Positions 5,993 to 13,486 of a stretch of DNA of 23,983 nucleotides are shown here, piece by piece. This DNA comes from a virus. Below the pieces are notes generated by a model. It made no database searches and had not been told where the DNA came from. It saw only the letters and a program-made list of their open reading frames with translations. The position numbers and the translations under genes are program-made. Position 1 is the stretch's first letter, and every line of letters begins with the position of its first letter. The DNA is taken from IMG/VR virus record IMGVR_UViG_3300042350_001609, positions 1 through 23,983 of that record; one strand, given 5' to 3'.

Positions 5993-6446
5993 CCCACCCT
6001 TGCAGGGCGCGTAAGCGTGCGCTTACGGCGTCACAGGAGGCTGCGAGGTCGCGGAGGTCGGGGCCGATGTCTGGCCCTGACCCTTCTCCAGAATCCGCTC
6101 CAACCTGTCCTGCATCGCTCCCGGCGGCGGGGGCGGCAGCATCAGTTCCTTCGGAGGGCGGCTTGGGGCTGCGCACGGGGGCGGTGCGGCACAGCCGGAC
6201 AGGAGTAGCAGGCTGAGGCCGGCTAGCAAGACCATCCAGCTCCGAGCGGTAGGCGTCGAGGGCAGTCTCGGCACGCGCGCGATCAGCGCGTTCAACCCGT
6301 AGTTCAGTCTCCAGACGGCGAATTTCCGGTTCCAGTTCATCGCGCACACCCTCGCGGATCTTGTGGACGCCCCATGCCGCAGCCGCCACGACGGCAACGG
6401 CGGCAATCAGATGGGGCAGGTAGCGAAGCAGCCAAACGGGCATCAT
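5961..6446 (-). CDS. Rz: Rz-like i-spanin (inner-membrane spanin)
   Basis: A 161-residue i-spanin, which spans the periplasm with the o-spanin to fuse inner and outer membranes in the last step of Gram-negative lysis. It has an N-terminal membrane segment at about residues 8-25 (LPHLIAAVAVVAAAAW), then a charged coiled coil (about 35-70, ELEPEIRRLETELRVERADR), then a Pro/Ala/Gly-rich periplasmic stretch. The ATG at 6446 overlaps the upstream stop (ATGA); an in-frame start further upstream would add 28 residues inside the previous gene and displace the membrane segment. The o-spanin gene is embedded in it in another frame. It is the last gene of the leftward lysis operon. Confidence 0.85.
   Translation of the reverse strand: MMPVWLLRYLPHLIAAVAVVAAAAWGVHKIREGVRDELEPEIRRLETELRVERADRARAETALDAYRSELDGLASRPQPATPVRLCRTAPVRSPKPPSEGTDAAAPAAGSDAGQVGADSGEGSGPDIGPDLRDLAASCDAVSARLRALQGWVNLAPDAPRP
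6010..6027. terminator. Hairpin between convergent operons, weak terminator candidate
   Basis: CGTAAGC (6010-6016) and GCTTACG (6021-6027) form a perfect 7-bp stem with a 4-base loop. It lies 17 bases past the end of the rightward operon and overlaps the o-spanin stop codon. No T-tract follows on either strand, so termination would be weak or would need another factor. Confidence 0.3.
6023..6235 (-). CDS. Rz1: Rz1-like o-spanin lipoprotein, embedded in Rz
   Basis: A 70-residue outer-membrane lipoprotein encoded entirely inside the i-spanin gene in a different frame. It has a short lipoprotein signal, MVLLAGLSLLLLSG, with lipobox Cys15 (LLSGC). A proline-rich mature part follows (PPPCAAPSRPPKE, LPPPPPG), typical of Rz1 proteins. 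The ATG at 6235 has GGAG about seven bases upstream (cggagctggATG), which supports independent translation. It would pair with the i-spanin C-terminus in the periplasm. It is easily missed, because the open frame extends 57 codons further upstream. Confidence 0.88.
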   Translation of the reverse strand: MVLLAGLSLLLLSGCAAPPPCAAPSRPPKELMLPPPPPGAMQDRLERILEKGQGQTSAPTSATSQPPVTP

Positions 6447-6625
6447 GGCCGCAAGTCTGTCTGAAAGGCTTTCCCGTCGCAAGCGGCTTTGTCGGTCATC
6501 CACCCATGATGGACGGCGTGGCTGCACCACACCCGGTCATCCTTGCGGGTGAGGAACGCCGACCAGAAGCACACCCGGCAAGGCAGCGTGGCTTCTTTCA
6601 CTTTGCCCGGCGTTTCCGTAGCCAT
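6443..6625 (-). CDS. Small cysteine-containing protein, possible zinc knuckle
   Basis: A 60-residue protein with cysteines at 16, 19, 34 and 49 (PCRVC, VWCSH, AACDG) and several histidines, a pattern that could bind zinc. Family and function are not recognised. It overlaps the end of the metallophosphoesterase gene by 28 bases, and its stop overlaps the i-spanin start as ATGA. There is no clear Shine-Dalgarno sequence, so it may depend on coupling with the gene upstream. Confidence 0.65.
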   Translation of the reverse strand: MATETPGKVKEATLPCRVCFWSAFLTRKDDRVWCSHAVHHGWMTDKAACDGKAFQTDLRP

Positions 6626-7707
6626 GTCAAGTAGTCCGCAGCGGCTTCAATGTCGTGTTCCACCCGCACCAGGCCAAGCTCGTTGGCCTGCGGGTCTAGA
6701 ATGACGGTGCAGGACGGGGCGATCATGGACGGCGGCAGGCCAAGCGCATCGGCGTAGGAGTCGTGAATCTTGTATGACCCAAGTTGCAGCAGGTGCGCAA
6801 GATGCCCGGTCGCCGGGATGCGCAAAAGCTGGTACCCGCCCGTATGCTTGTGGCCGGAGACAATCACGTGGTCGTGGTGCGTGAGCTTGGCGGCGCGGAG
6901 CTGCCCGTGGCTCGGGTTCCACATTGAGTTGCCGGGCCAGTCGTGGCGGGCGGCGATGCGCACCTCGGCGCCGTTCTGGAACGTGAGCGCGATGCGGACG
7001 GTATGATCGCCCGTCAGCGTCACCCCGGCTTGCCGCTGAATCCACCGCAGAGGGTCGCCCGCGCCGCTCCAATGGTCGTGGTTGCCCTGCACCATAAACA
7101 GCCAGTCCTCGCGCAGTTCCTCGACAAGCCACTCAACGAGCTGCCACGCCTGCCCCGCAGTCGTCTCCTGCTCGCCGTATAGGCGGGCGAGACGGCCAAT
7201 CCAGTTGTTTTGCAAATCGCCTACGCAGGCGGCGTATAGCCCAGGCGTGGCCTTGATGATGTTGATGTCGCGCTCAAGCTGCCCGAGGTCGGTGTAATCG
7301 TCATCCACATGCGGGTCGCCAAGCAGCGTCACGCCGATGGGCGCGTTCCCGCGTACCTTGACCTTGACTAGTTTTCGCGCCTCGGCAGCGGCGTCCTTGC
7401 GGGCAAAAGTCGCTTTCCTGCGGTCAATCAATTCGCGGATGTCAATTTTGCCCGAGGGTAACTTCGGGGCTTCCAGCAGTTCGCGCTTGCGCGGTGCGCT
7501 CTCCACCACCCCGTTCGCGGTGCGGAACCGTGCCGCCGGGTCGTAGGTTGAGTCGGGCACCGGCACGCCGCGCGACTTCAACCCGTCAATGCGCTGCGAC
7601 AGCGCGCGGGTGTTGATGCCAAGTTGGCGTGCGGCCTCGGCGCGTACCCCCTTTGCGGCATTGAGCGCCGAAAGGATTTGTTCATCCGTTGCTTTTTGAG
7701 CGGGCAC
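6598..7707 (-). CDS. Helix-turn-helix metallophosphoesterase
   Basis: A 369-residue two-domain protein. Residues about 7-43 form a Fis-like helix-turn-helix (DEQILSALN, AEAARQLGINTRALSQRI). Residues about 123-340 form a calcineurin-like metallophosphoesterase with all metal-binding motifs: GDPHVD (Asp131, His133), GDLQNN (Asp164), GNHDH (Asn209, His210), His255 in ARHDW, and GHKH (His286, His288). The substrate is unknown; nucleic acid or nucleotide phosphate esters are likely. I chose GTG 7707 because GGAGG lies six bases upstream; a TTG 27 bases earlier extends the frame but has no such signal. It overlaps the metallopeptidase gene by 26 bases. Such HTH-phosphoesterases are known in phages, but its place within lysis genes is notable. 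Confidence 0.88.
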   Translation of the reverse strand: MPAQKATDEQILSALNAAKGVRAEAARQLGINTRALSQRIDGLKSRGVPVPDSTYDPAARFRTANGVVESAPRKRELLEAPKLPSGKIDIRELIDRRKATFARKDAAAEARKLVKVKVRGNAPIGVTLLGDPHVDDDYTDLGQLERDINIIKATPGLYAACVGDLQNNWIGRLARLYGEQETTAGQAWQLVEWLVEELREDWLFMVQGNHDHWSGAGDPLRWIQRQAGVTLTGDHTVRIALTFQNGAEVRIAARHDWPGNSMWNPSHGQLRAAKLTHHDHVIVSGHKHTGGYQLLRIPATGHLAHLLQLGSYKIHDSYADALGLPPSMIAPSCTVILDPQANELGLVRVEHDIEAAADYLTWLRKRRAK

Positions 7708-8029
7708 GCGGCCTCCGGTGTGTGAACGAAGCAAGTGCCTGCTGTAGCAGACTGCCGAGAGTATCCACGAATACTTCGTCGTGTGAAAGTTTATGGTTCA
7801 TCTCGTCAAGCAGGGCGTGGACAAGTTCGTGGCAGAAAGTTTGTTGGACGGCAGTTTCGGGTTGATCGCCGCGGATGTCTATGCGATGCAAAGTCGGGTC
7901 GTACATGCCGACCGCGCCCTTGGTGTGCGGCCATTTGGATAGGGGCAGAATGCGCACGGCGATTTCATGTCCGTGCAGCCGGAACCTGCGCGGGATGCCG
8001 AGGCGGGTGTGTCGGTCATCCGCGCGCAT
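7682..8029 (-). CDS. Small zinc metallopeptidase, HExxH
   Basis: A 115-residue protein with a zinc-peptidase signature FCHELVHALLDEMNHK (His67, Glu68, His71) and a probable third ligand in the following SHDEVFVD block. The core matches small phage and ImmA/SprT-like metallopeptidases by motif. There is no signal peptide, so it should act in the cytoplasm. Its target is unknown; host or phage protein processing are both possible. It sits nine bases downstream of the endolysin gene and overlaps the phosphoesterase start. The ATG at 8029 lacks a clear Shine-Dalgarno sequence, so the exact start is less certain than the gene. Confidence 0.82.
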   Translation of the reverse strand: MRADDRHTRLGIPRRFRLHGHEIAVRILPLSKWPHTKGAVGMYDPTLHRIDIRGDQPETAVQQTFCHELVHALLDEMNHKLSHDEVFVDTLGSLLQQALASFTHRRPRARSKSNG

Positions 8030-8038
8030 GACGGGGCG

Positions 8039-8542
8039 TTACGCCTCGTTGTCGCTTGCCGGCTGCCCGTTGTCAGCCAACAGCGGCAAGCCGTTGGTGT
8101 TGGGCGGCGGAGCATCTAGCGGCCATCGGTAACCCAACACGCGGCTCTTGACGAACGGGGCGATGGTGACGGCGTTGCCCTGATTGCCGCCCAAGACCAT
8201 CAGCCGGTTCCATTGATCCTGACCGACGACGAAGCCGACATGCCCACCGCCAGGACGCTTCAAGCCGCCGTTGAACACGACGATGCACCCCGGCTGCGGC
8301 TTGGGCAGCGCGTAGCCGTAGTTGAGGTACGCCCGCGCGCGGTACCAGTCCTTGGGCTTGGCAAGGCCGATGTCGGTGAGGCACCCGCCGACGAACGCAC
8401 CGCACCACGGCGTCTCGTCATCCGTCCACCAAGCGTTGAGCTGCCGCAGCCACCGGGCGATGACAGGCGCGGTAGTCTTGCCGGGGATTTCCTGCACGCC
8501 GACAAAGCGCCGTGCGTGCATCAGCCAACGGGGGCCGCTCAC
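8039..8542 (-). CDS. Endolysin, NlpC/P60-CHAP-like (TIGR02594 type)
   Basis: A 167-residue cysteine peptidase/amidase-type endolysin that would cut the peptide part of peptidoglycan. The nucleophile is Cys47 in TPWCGAFVG, the histidine is His101 in RPGGGHVGFVVG, and Asn120 in LGGNQGN completes the usual triad. The start is GTG 8542: it overlaps the stop of the preceding membrane-protein gene as GTGA, and the protein then begins just before the conserved WLMHARRFVGVQEIPG block. The longer open frame upstream is Arg/His-rich shadow. There is no signal peptide, so export through the holin is expected. Confidence 0.9.
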   Translation of the reverse strand: MSGPRWLMHARRFVGVQEIPGKTTAPVIARWLRQLNAWWTDDETPWCGAFVGGCLTDIGLAKPKDWYRARAYLNYGYALPKPQPGCIVVFNGGLKRPGGGHVGFVVGQDQWNRLMVLGGNQGNAVTIAPFVKSRVLGYRWPLDAPPPNTNGLPLLADNGQPASDNEA

Positions 8543-8829
8543 GGCTTCACCCCGGTGACGAAGTAAAACACCAGCCCGATAAGGCCGATGACGAGCGCGA
8601 CCAGCCCGGTGCCGATACGCAGCCCGATGCCAAGCAGCAACTTGTTGAGGGACGCTTGGCTTTCGGTCAGGTGGCGCACCTGCACGGTCAGTTCCGACAC
8701 GGCGATGGTGGTCGCGCGACTGCGCTCGGCGCACTCGACCAAGTGATCGTTCAGCGCCGCCGAGGTGCCAAGCGCCAGACGCTCAACCGACCGCAGGCGA
8801 TCATCCTGCGTATCCGAAAGGCCGGACAC
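8539..8829 (-). CDS. XhlA-like coiled-coil membrane protein, holin candidate
   Basis: About 96 residues with a helical, coiled-coil-like N-terminal part (about 1-65) and one C-terminal membrane segment (LLLGIGLRIGTGLVALVIGLIGLVFYFV, split here as LLLGIGLRIGTG then LVALVIGLIGLVFYFV). This layout is that of XhlA-type holin partners. The start is less certain: GTG 8829 lies one base past the upstream stop, and an ATG at 8889 would add 20 residues of low-quality sequence. The stop overlaps the endolysin start. It may tune or form the membrane lesion with the 67-aa protein. Confidence 0.7.
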   Translation of the reverse strand: MSGLSDTQDDRLRSVERLALGTSAALNDHLVECAERSRATTIAVSELTVQVRHLTESQASLNKLLLGIGLRIGTGLVALVIGLIGLVFYFVTGVKP

Positions 8830-8830
8830 G

Positions 8831-9034
8831 TCACTTGTCCCGCAGCGGCGTCGTGGTGACGGCGCGCAGTACGAGGTTGGCAAGCGCACCCACGGCGAGG
8901 ATAGCCGCCGCCACCTTGGCGCCGAACAGCGTGGTCAGATGCCCGCCGATCAGCTCTAGGCCGCCCAAAACGGCAAGGAGGATGTTCCACCAGACGGTGC
9001 GCGACTTGAACGCGCCTTTCAACAGGTCGGTCAT
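8831..9034 (-). CDS. Two-helix holin candidate
   Basis: A 67-residue membrane protein with two predicted helices: about 15-32 (WWNILLAVLGGLELIGG) and about 36-58 (LFGAKVAAAILAVGALANL). The size and the position just before the endolysin genes fit a small class II-type holin, which forms inner-membrane holes at the time of lysis. ATG 9034 follows GAGG closely. It is the first gene of the lysis group and begins 12 bases after the last ejection-protein gene, so it is probably carried on the late virion transcript. Confidence 0.7.
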   Translation of the reverse strand: MTDLLKGAFKSRTVWWNILLAVLGGLELIGGHLTTLFGAKVAAAILAVGALANLVLRAVTTTPLRDK

Positions 9035-9046
9035 TGGGGCCTCGTA

Positions 9047-10651
9047 TTAAAGTCCAAGCCGGTTAAGCGTTTCGGCTTCGGGGGAAACAAACGGTGCGTT
9101 TGCGGCGCCTGTAGCCGTGCCAAGGCCGATAGACAACGGCGGCATCTGCCACTTCCGACCGCCGCGCATTTCAAAGGCGGCTTGCTGCGCGCGTTGCGTG
9201 GCGAGTGCGTTGGCGGTGCGCCGCGCAACCGAACCCGTAGCCCCGACGCCAAGCGCGACCGCAGCGGCGGTCTTTGCATCCACTTGCGGCAGATACATGC
9301 CGACACCCGCACCGGCATACAAGCCGCCGCCAAGCACGGAGCGAACCCGCAGCGATTCACCGAAGGAAGTCAGCGATGCGGCCAGTTTGCCGCCTTGCGC
9401 TACCTGCTCAATGAACTGGCGTTCCTCTGGCGTAAACAGTCGCATTTGTCGCGGGTTGCGCGCGACGTTCAGAAACTCCCGTCGAACCGCGTCGTCAAGC
9501 GGCTGCCGCGACAACTTAGCGCGGCGGAGCAATTCTTCCATGCGCTCGCTTTTGCTGACGGCCGCATACAACTGCCGCGCCTGCTGCAACGAAGCCACCG
9601 CATCGGGATAGCTGCCCGACATGACCGACGAAGGCGGGGCGTTCAGCACGAAATCGTCAATTTCGTCGGCCAATTCGCTGCCGAGGCGGCGGATGTTCGG
9701 GTCGGTGCTTTTGCCCAAACGCTTTTTGATGTTGCTGCGAGCCGTATCCAACTCGCTGATAGTGCGCGCTTGCCCTGCGGACTGCTCCAACTGCCGGATT
9801 TCAAAATCGACTGCACGGTGCTGATCGGGGTCGAACCCCGTAAGTCGTCCGCGCACGCCCGACAAGAACCCGTCATAGGCGGCGGGGTCAAACGCTACGC
9901 CCGAAGCATCTACGTCCGCGTAGGCTTGCGCGGCTTGCGCCTTCATCTTCGGCAGCGTTGGCGCGCGCACCCCGCCGACGTTAAGCGCCTTGGCCGTACC
10001 CGCACCGCCAAGCACACCGCCAAGCACGCTTGCCACCCCGTACACATACGGGTTGTCAAGCACGGAACCTTCTTCGGTGAAGTCCGACACCGCTTGGGGC
10101 GCCGTCGCAGCGCCTACCGCCGCGCCCGTTTGCGTGGCGGGCGCGCGCCCCAACTCACGCAAGACATTCTGCGTTGTGCCAGGCGCCGTTTTACTCGCCA
10201 ACTTTAGCAGCGCGTTAGCCGCCGTACCGGCGCTTGTCGCCGCTTCGGCTCCAGCGGCCAAGTACCGCTGCCCGGAGGTAGTCGGCTCCCGAAACACATT
10301 CGGCGCCACGCTTGTCAGCCCTTGGCGGACAACATCTGACGGCACAGGCAGTCGGTTTTCCGACCCAAGCGCGCCAGCACCAAGGTTGTATAGCGTAGCC
10401 GTAAGATCCGTTGCGCCAAGGGCAAGCGGCGCCGCCACCGCCCCGAAAGGCCCGCCAACCGCCGCACCGCCGCCGGCGGCGAGGGCATACGGCGCTACTG
10501 CGCGGTTAATCACGCCGGCGTACTGCCCTGCCGCGCCAGAAGATTCGGGCGCGGGCGCGGCGGCTTTGGGCTTTGCCGCCGCCGCTCGAAGGCGCGCGCG
10601 AGCAAGCGCAAGCGCCTGCTGTTGCTCTAGCGTCAGGGCTTCTTCTGCCAC
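9047..10651 (-). CDS. Large virion/ejection protein candidate, 534 aa
   Basis: Not recognised by sequence, but placed where P22-like phages encode their last ejection protein (gp16/gp20). The N-terminal 50 residues are Ala/Arg/Glu-rich and helical. Residues about 45-90 are hydrophobic and Gly/Ala-rich (YALAAGGGAAVGG, FGAVAAPLALGA), as expected for proteins that enter the host envelope. The middle is helical and charged, and a second Gly/Ala-rich hydrophobic part lies near the C-terminus. I use GTG 10651, with GAGG about 10 bases upstream; another GTG at 10684 is possible. It overlaps the preceding gene by 19 bases. The role is inferred from order and composition. Confidence 0.72.
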   Translation of the reverse strand: MAEEALTLEQQQALALARARLRAAAAKPKAAAPAPESSGAAGQYAGVINRAVAPYALAAGGGAAVGGPFGAVAAPLALGATDLTATLYNLGAGALGSENRLPVPSDVVRQGLTSVAPNVFREPTTSGQRYLAAGAEAATSAGTAANALLKLASKTAPGTTQNVLRELGRAPATQTGAAVGAATAPQAVSDFTEEGSVLDNPYVYGVASVLGGVLGGAGTAKALNVGGVRAPTLPKMKAQAAQAYADVDASGVAFDPAAYDGFLSGVRGRLTGFDPDQHRAVDFEIRQLEQSAGQARTISELDTARSNIKKRLGKSTDPNIRRLGSELADEIDDFVLNAPPSSVMSGSYPDAVASLQQARQLYAAVSKSERMEELLRRAKLSRQPLDDAVRREFLNVARNPRQMRLFTPEERQFIEQVAQGGKLAASLTSFGESLRVRSVLGGGLYAGAGVGMYLPQVDAKTAAAVALGVGATGSVARRTANALATQRAQQAAFEMRGGRKWQMPPLSIGLGTATGAANAPFVSPEAETLNRLGL

Positions 10652-11928
10652 AGCTTCTTTTCCTCTGCCGTAAGCGCGTTCCACACGTCGGCGGGGACGT
10701 TGGCCGGTTTGCCGCCCGAAGGCGCGGTGCGCGCCGGCTTGGAGATTTCCGTTTTCGGCCGTCGCGTGGCTTGGAAGAACGGGTCAAGCTCGCCGCTGCG
10801 GATGCGCTGGTTGAACCGATCAATCGCGCGCTCTTTCATGCGCGCGCGGATTCGCGCCATTTCGGTAAGCGTCTGCTGATTGAGCGCAATAGTACCCGAC
10901 ACGACTTCGCGCAGGTATTCGCGTTCGGCAGGCGTATCCAAGCCTCGCGCACCGATGCCCAAAGCCTGGATATTGGCGAACACATCCTGGCCAAGCACCG
11001 CGTTGAGCAGTTCCGTATCGCGCACTTTGGCCGCTGCGGTCTTGTCGCCCTTGACGCTTGCGATAAGGCGGTTGAACTCCAACGCAATCGGCGCGGTGAT
11101 GCCGGTGGCGGGCTGCCCTTTCTCCAGCAAATCCAACGCCGCGTTGTCCCGCTCCAAATCCGCTGCGGCTTTTTCCGCAGCGGCATACGCTGTCAAATCA
11201 GCTTCACCCTGCCCCTTACCGACTACTTTGGCGTATTCAGTTTCCGCTGCCGGAAGGAATGTGTTGACCGTCGTGCGCGGCGCGTTAGGCGACGGCGTGA
11301 TGGCGGCAACCGATCCCGGCACAATGGTTGCGGGGCCACCACCAAGGTCGGCCATCTCAATGACCCGCTCGTACCCGCCCAAAGACTGGTTGACGCGGTG
11401 CCGCCGCATCTGCTGTTCCGGCGTCAACCCCGCCGTTTGCATTTGCCCCAAAACGCCCGAAATAACTTTAGGGTCGTCAGGCAGACCATTAAAAAACGCG
11501 ACTTCTTCCGGGTTAAGCAGTCCTATACCGCTCATGCTTGACACCCACGGTGCAAGCGCCGCCTTGTTCAATTCGCCGGGCGACCGCAAAAGCGATCCTG
11601 CAAGTTGGGCGAAAAACTCCGTTCGCTTAACGCGCGCCTCAAGGTCTTTGGTATCCGCACCAACGCGCTCACCGCGCGCCTTGTGCATGGCCGCCACATA
11701 GTCGGCGCCTCCAGGCGTGCGCATCAATTCGTCCTCGGGCGCGCCGCGCGCAAGCGCCTGCTGCAACGCCATCGCGTTCGACTGCTCCCGCTCGGCGGCT
11801 TGGAGTTGCAGGGCGTTCAGTTGCTCGGCCTGCGCGTTCACACGCCGCCCGCGCGCGAACTCCTGCCCCCGCATGTACTGCTCAAGGAAGTTGACCGGCT
11901 GAATCTGCGTGTCTCCGATGATAGGCAT
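10633..11928 (-). CDS. Ejection/internal virion protein candidate, 431 aa
   Basis: A 431-residue mostly helical, Ala/Glu/Gln-rich protein directly downstream of the gp7-like gene, the usual slot of P22 gp20-type ejection proteins. It begins MPIIGDTQIQPVNFLEQY and continues with a Gln/Ala-rich helix (NALQLQAAEREQSNAMALQQ). There is no signal peptide. ATG 11928 has GAGG nine bases upstream. It presumably leaves the virion with the DNA and helps form the periplasmic conduit. The family is not firmly recognised; position and composition carry the call. Confidence 0.72.
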   Translation of the reverse strand: MPIIGDTQIQPVNFLEQYMRGQEFARGRRVNAQAEQLNALQLQAAEREQSNAMALQQALARGAPEDELMRTPGGADYVAAMHKARGERVGADTKDLEARVKRTEFFAQLAGSLLRSPGELNKAALAPWVSSMSGIGLLNPEEVAFFNGLPDDPKVISGVLGQMQTAGLTPEQQMRRHRVNQSLGGYERVIEMADLGGGPATIVPGSVAAITPSPNAPRTTVNTFLPAAETEYAKVVGKGQGEADLTAYAAAEKAAADLERDNAALDLLEKGQPATGITAPIALEFNRLIASVKGDKTAAAKVRDTELLNAVLGQDVFANIQALGIGARGLDTPAEREYLREVVSGTIALNQQTLTEMARIRARMKERAIDRFNQRIRSGELDPFFQATRRPKTEISKPARTAPSGGKPANVPADVWNALTAEEKKLWQKKP

Positions 11929-11937
11929 ACCGAGTCC

Positions 11938-12687
11938 TCAACCGTAGCCGATGTAGCGCGGGCCTTGGTAATTGACCGCCATCGTGTTAGCGCCGGTAGA
12001 CGTAGGCGCGCGCGCACCGCCACCAAACATTCCGTACCCCAAAGCCGCTTGGCCGAGGGCGTTGGAGATAGCATTGGCAGAGCCGATGTAGCCCGACGCG
12101 CGTGCGCGGCCCGACTCCATCATCATGTTGCCGGCGTTGACGCCGTACTGCCCGGCGGCGTTCGTCACCTGATTGGTGGCGGTCTGCCCGGCGCCGTAAA
12201 GGCCACCAAGCGCGCCGATGCGCTCGTTCTTAAGCGCCTGTGCGCGGTTAAAGGCGTTCATGTACTCTTGCGAGGCCATGTCCTGCCCGAAGCGTCCTGC
12301 GGCCTTGAGCGCAGCACCCGACATCATGCCCCCGCGAGCTGCGGCGGTGCGGTCAAGCGCCTTCATGCCTTCGGACAGCCGGAACCCGTAGCCGGGATCC
12401 ATTTCAAGGTCGGCCATCGTGTAGTTGCGGCCAAGGCTGCCGTAGCCCGATGATGCGGGGTCGCCGCCAAGCCCAAGCATCCGCAACAGTTCGTTCTGAC
12501 TGGTGATGCCCGCCTGCCGAAACGGCTCGTTGAGTTCAACCTGCCGGTCGAACATTTCCTTCTGCAACCGCGCCGACTGATCGGCCGCCTGCTGCTGCGC
12601 GCGCGATGCTTTTTTGGATGCGCGGGAAGCCATACCGCCGCCAATGACGGCGCTGCCAAGGATTGCAGCTGATGTACCGATAGCCAT
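11938..12687 (-). CDS. gp7-like DNA transfer (ejection) protein
   Basis: A 249-residue protein resembling the phage DNA-transfer protein group that includes P22 gp7. It has a hydrophobic N-terminus (AAILGSAVIGGGMAS), a helical region (RAQQQAADQSARLQKEMFDR), then the characteristic core DPGYGFRLSEGMKALDRTAA followed by RGGMMSGAALKAAGRFGQD. The C-terminal part is Gly/Ala/Asn-rich. Such proteins are packaged in the head and ejected with the genome. Its ATG overlaps the GNAT stop by one base (TAATG). Confidence 0.85.
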   Translation of the reverse strand: MAIGTSAAILGSAVIGGGMASRASKKASRAQQQAADQSARLQKEMFDRQVELNEPFRQAGITSQNELLRMLGLGGDPASSGYGSLGRNYTMADLEMDPGYGFRLSEGMKALDRTAAARGGMMSGAALKAAGRFGQDMASQEYMNAFNRAQALKNERIGALGGLYGAGQTATNQVTNAAGQYGVNAGNMMMESGRARASGYIGSANAISNALGQAALGYGMFGGGARAPTSTGANTMAVNYQGPRYIGYG

Positions 12688-13145
12688 TACGCGACCTCTC
12701 TCATAAACGTGCGCTCCATTGGGCGAAACCCTTTGCGCGCGTACAGATTCGCCATTTTGCCAACGCGCTCATCTTCAAGAGCAATCATAAACAGCGCGGT
12801 TGCGCTTTTTGTGGTTGCCCACGATTCAATCGTGCGATACATGGCTTGCCCTGCGCCTTTGCCTCTGGCCTCTGGGGTCAGCCACCACCACAGTTCTTGG
12901 ACTACCGTAGTGGCGGGGCTAAAGTACATAGGGTAGGCCAACGCGCCGGCGATGCCAACCATTTTGCCGTCATCTTCCGCAAGCCACACCCCGATATCGG
13001 GGTTCTCTACCGCCGAAAGGAAAAAGTCAGCGTAGCCCTCGTCGTCAAACGGAATGACGTTGCGGATAGGGGATGCCGCGTGAAAGGCGTGCGCTAGGGG
13101 CAGATATTCCGCGAAATCGTAAGCGGTGGCGTTGCGGACGATCAC
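12687..13145 (-). CDS. GNAT N-acetyltransferase within the virion operon
   Basis: A 152-residue GNAT-family protein. The acetyl-CoA-binding motif A is intact as ARGKGAGQAMYRTIESWA (Arg94-Gln100), preceded by a beta strand VQELWWWLTPEA and followed by the closing ANLYARKGFRPMERTF motif. It starts at GTG 13145, overlapping the previous stop as GTGA, and ends in TAATG with the gp7-like gene. GNAT-fold proteins are known next to ejection genes in podoviruses; T7 gp13 is one with a virion-assembly role. This position equals that of P22 gp14. It may acetylate a virion or host protein or serve only in assembly; the substrate is unknown. Confidence 0.88.
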   Translation of the reverse strand: MIVRNATAYDFAEYLPLAHAFHAASPIRNVIPFDDEGYADFFLSAVENPDIGVWLAEDDGKMVGIAGALAYPMYFSPATTVVQELWWWLTPEARGKGAGQAMYRTIESWATTKSATALFMIALEDERVGKMANLYARKGFRPMERTFMREVA

Positions 13146-13477
13146 GACACTTCCCTGCCCGAACAGCGGATGTTGATGGCCGACGCCGTACCGGCGATGG
13201 TCGAGATATACCCGCCCGGTGCCAGGATGTGGCCGACCAGTTCGGGGAAGGTGTAGGTTTCGTTCGGCAACAAGGTCTTGGTCTTGACGATCAAGTTCTG
13301 GTTGCCCGTCGAGTCGTACTGCGTGACCAAGTTGACCGACAGCGTAGCCGCCGACGCGCTGTAGTTGGTCGCCGTGAACTTGTCGATGATGGCCGACACG
13401 TTCGCGGCGGTGTACTGCGTGGTTTGCGCGTTCTCCGCCGTCTTGGACGGAATCAAGGGTTTGACGCTGACTGCCAT
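13142..13477 (-). CDS. Small virion protein, beta-rich, 111 aa
   Basis: A 111-residue protein without a named family that I can give. The sequence looks like a single beta-sandwich: TAANVSAIIDKFTATNYSAS, ATLSVNLVTQYD, LIVKTKTLLPNETYTFPELV. Proteins of this kind occur in phage tail gene clusters and may be small fibre or tail-tip parts. The ATG at 13477 follows AGGGGTAGG and the stop overlaps the GNAT start. Confidence 0.72.
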   Translation of the reverse strand: MAVSVKPLIPSKTAENAQTTQYTAANVSAIIDKFTATNYSASAATLSVNLVTQYDSTGNQNLIVKTKTLLPNETYTFPELVGHILAPGGYISTIAGTASAINIRCSGREVS

Positions 13478-13486
13478 GACCTACCC

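Noticed and set aside
6647-7132. A 161-codon same-strand frame inside the metallophosphoesterase gene
   Set aside because: Unlike the 807-1262 frame, it is Arg/Pro/Gly-rich shadow sequence and resembles nothing I know.
8039-8734. A longer endolysin start at 8734
   Set aside because: The extra N-terminus is Arg/His-rich and reads through the XhlA-like gene in another frame; GTG 8542 has a GTGA junction and begins at the conserved part.
9182-10207. A 341-codon plus-strand frame opposite the ejection protein gene
   Set aside because: Antisense shadow: Arg/Ala/Gln-rich, no motif, and no operon on that strand here.
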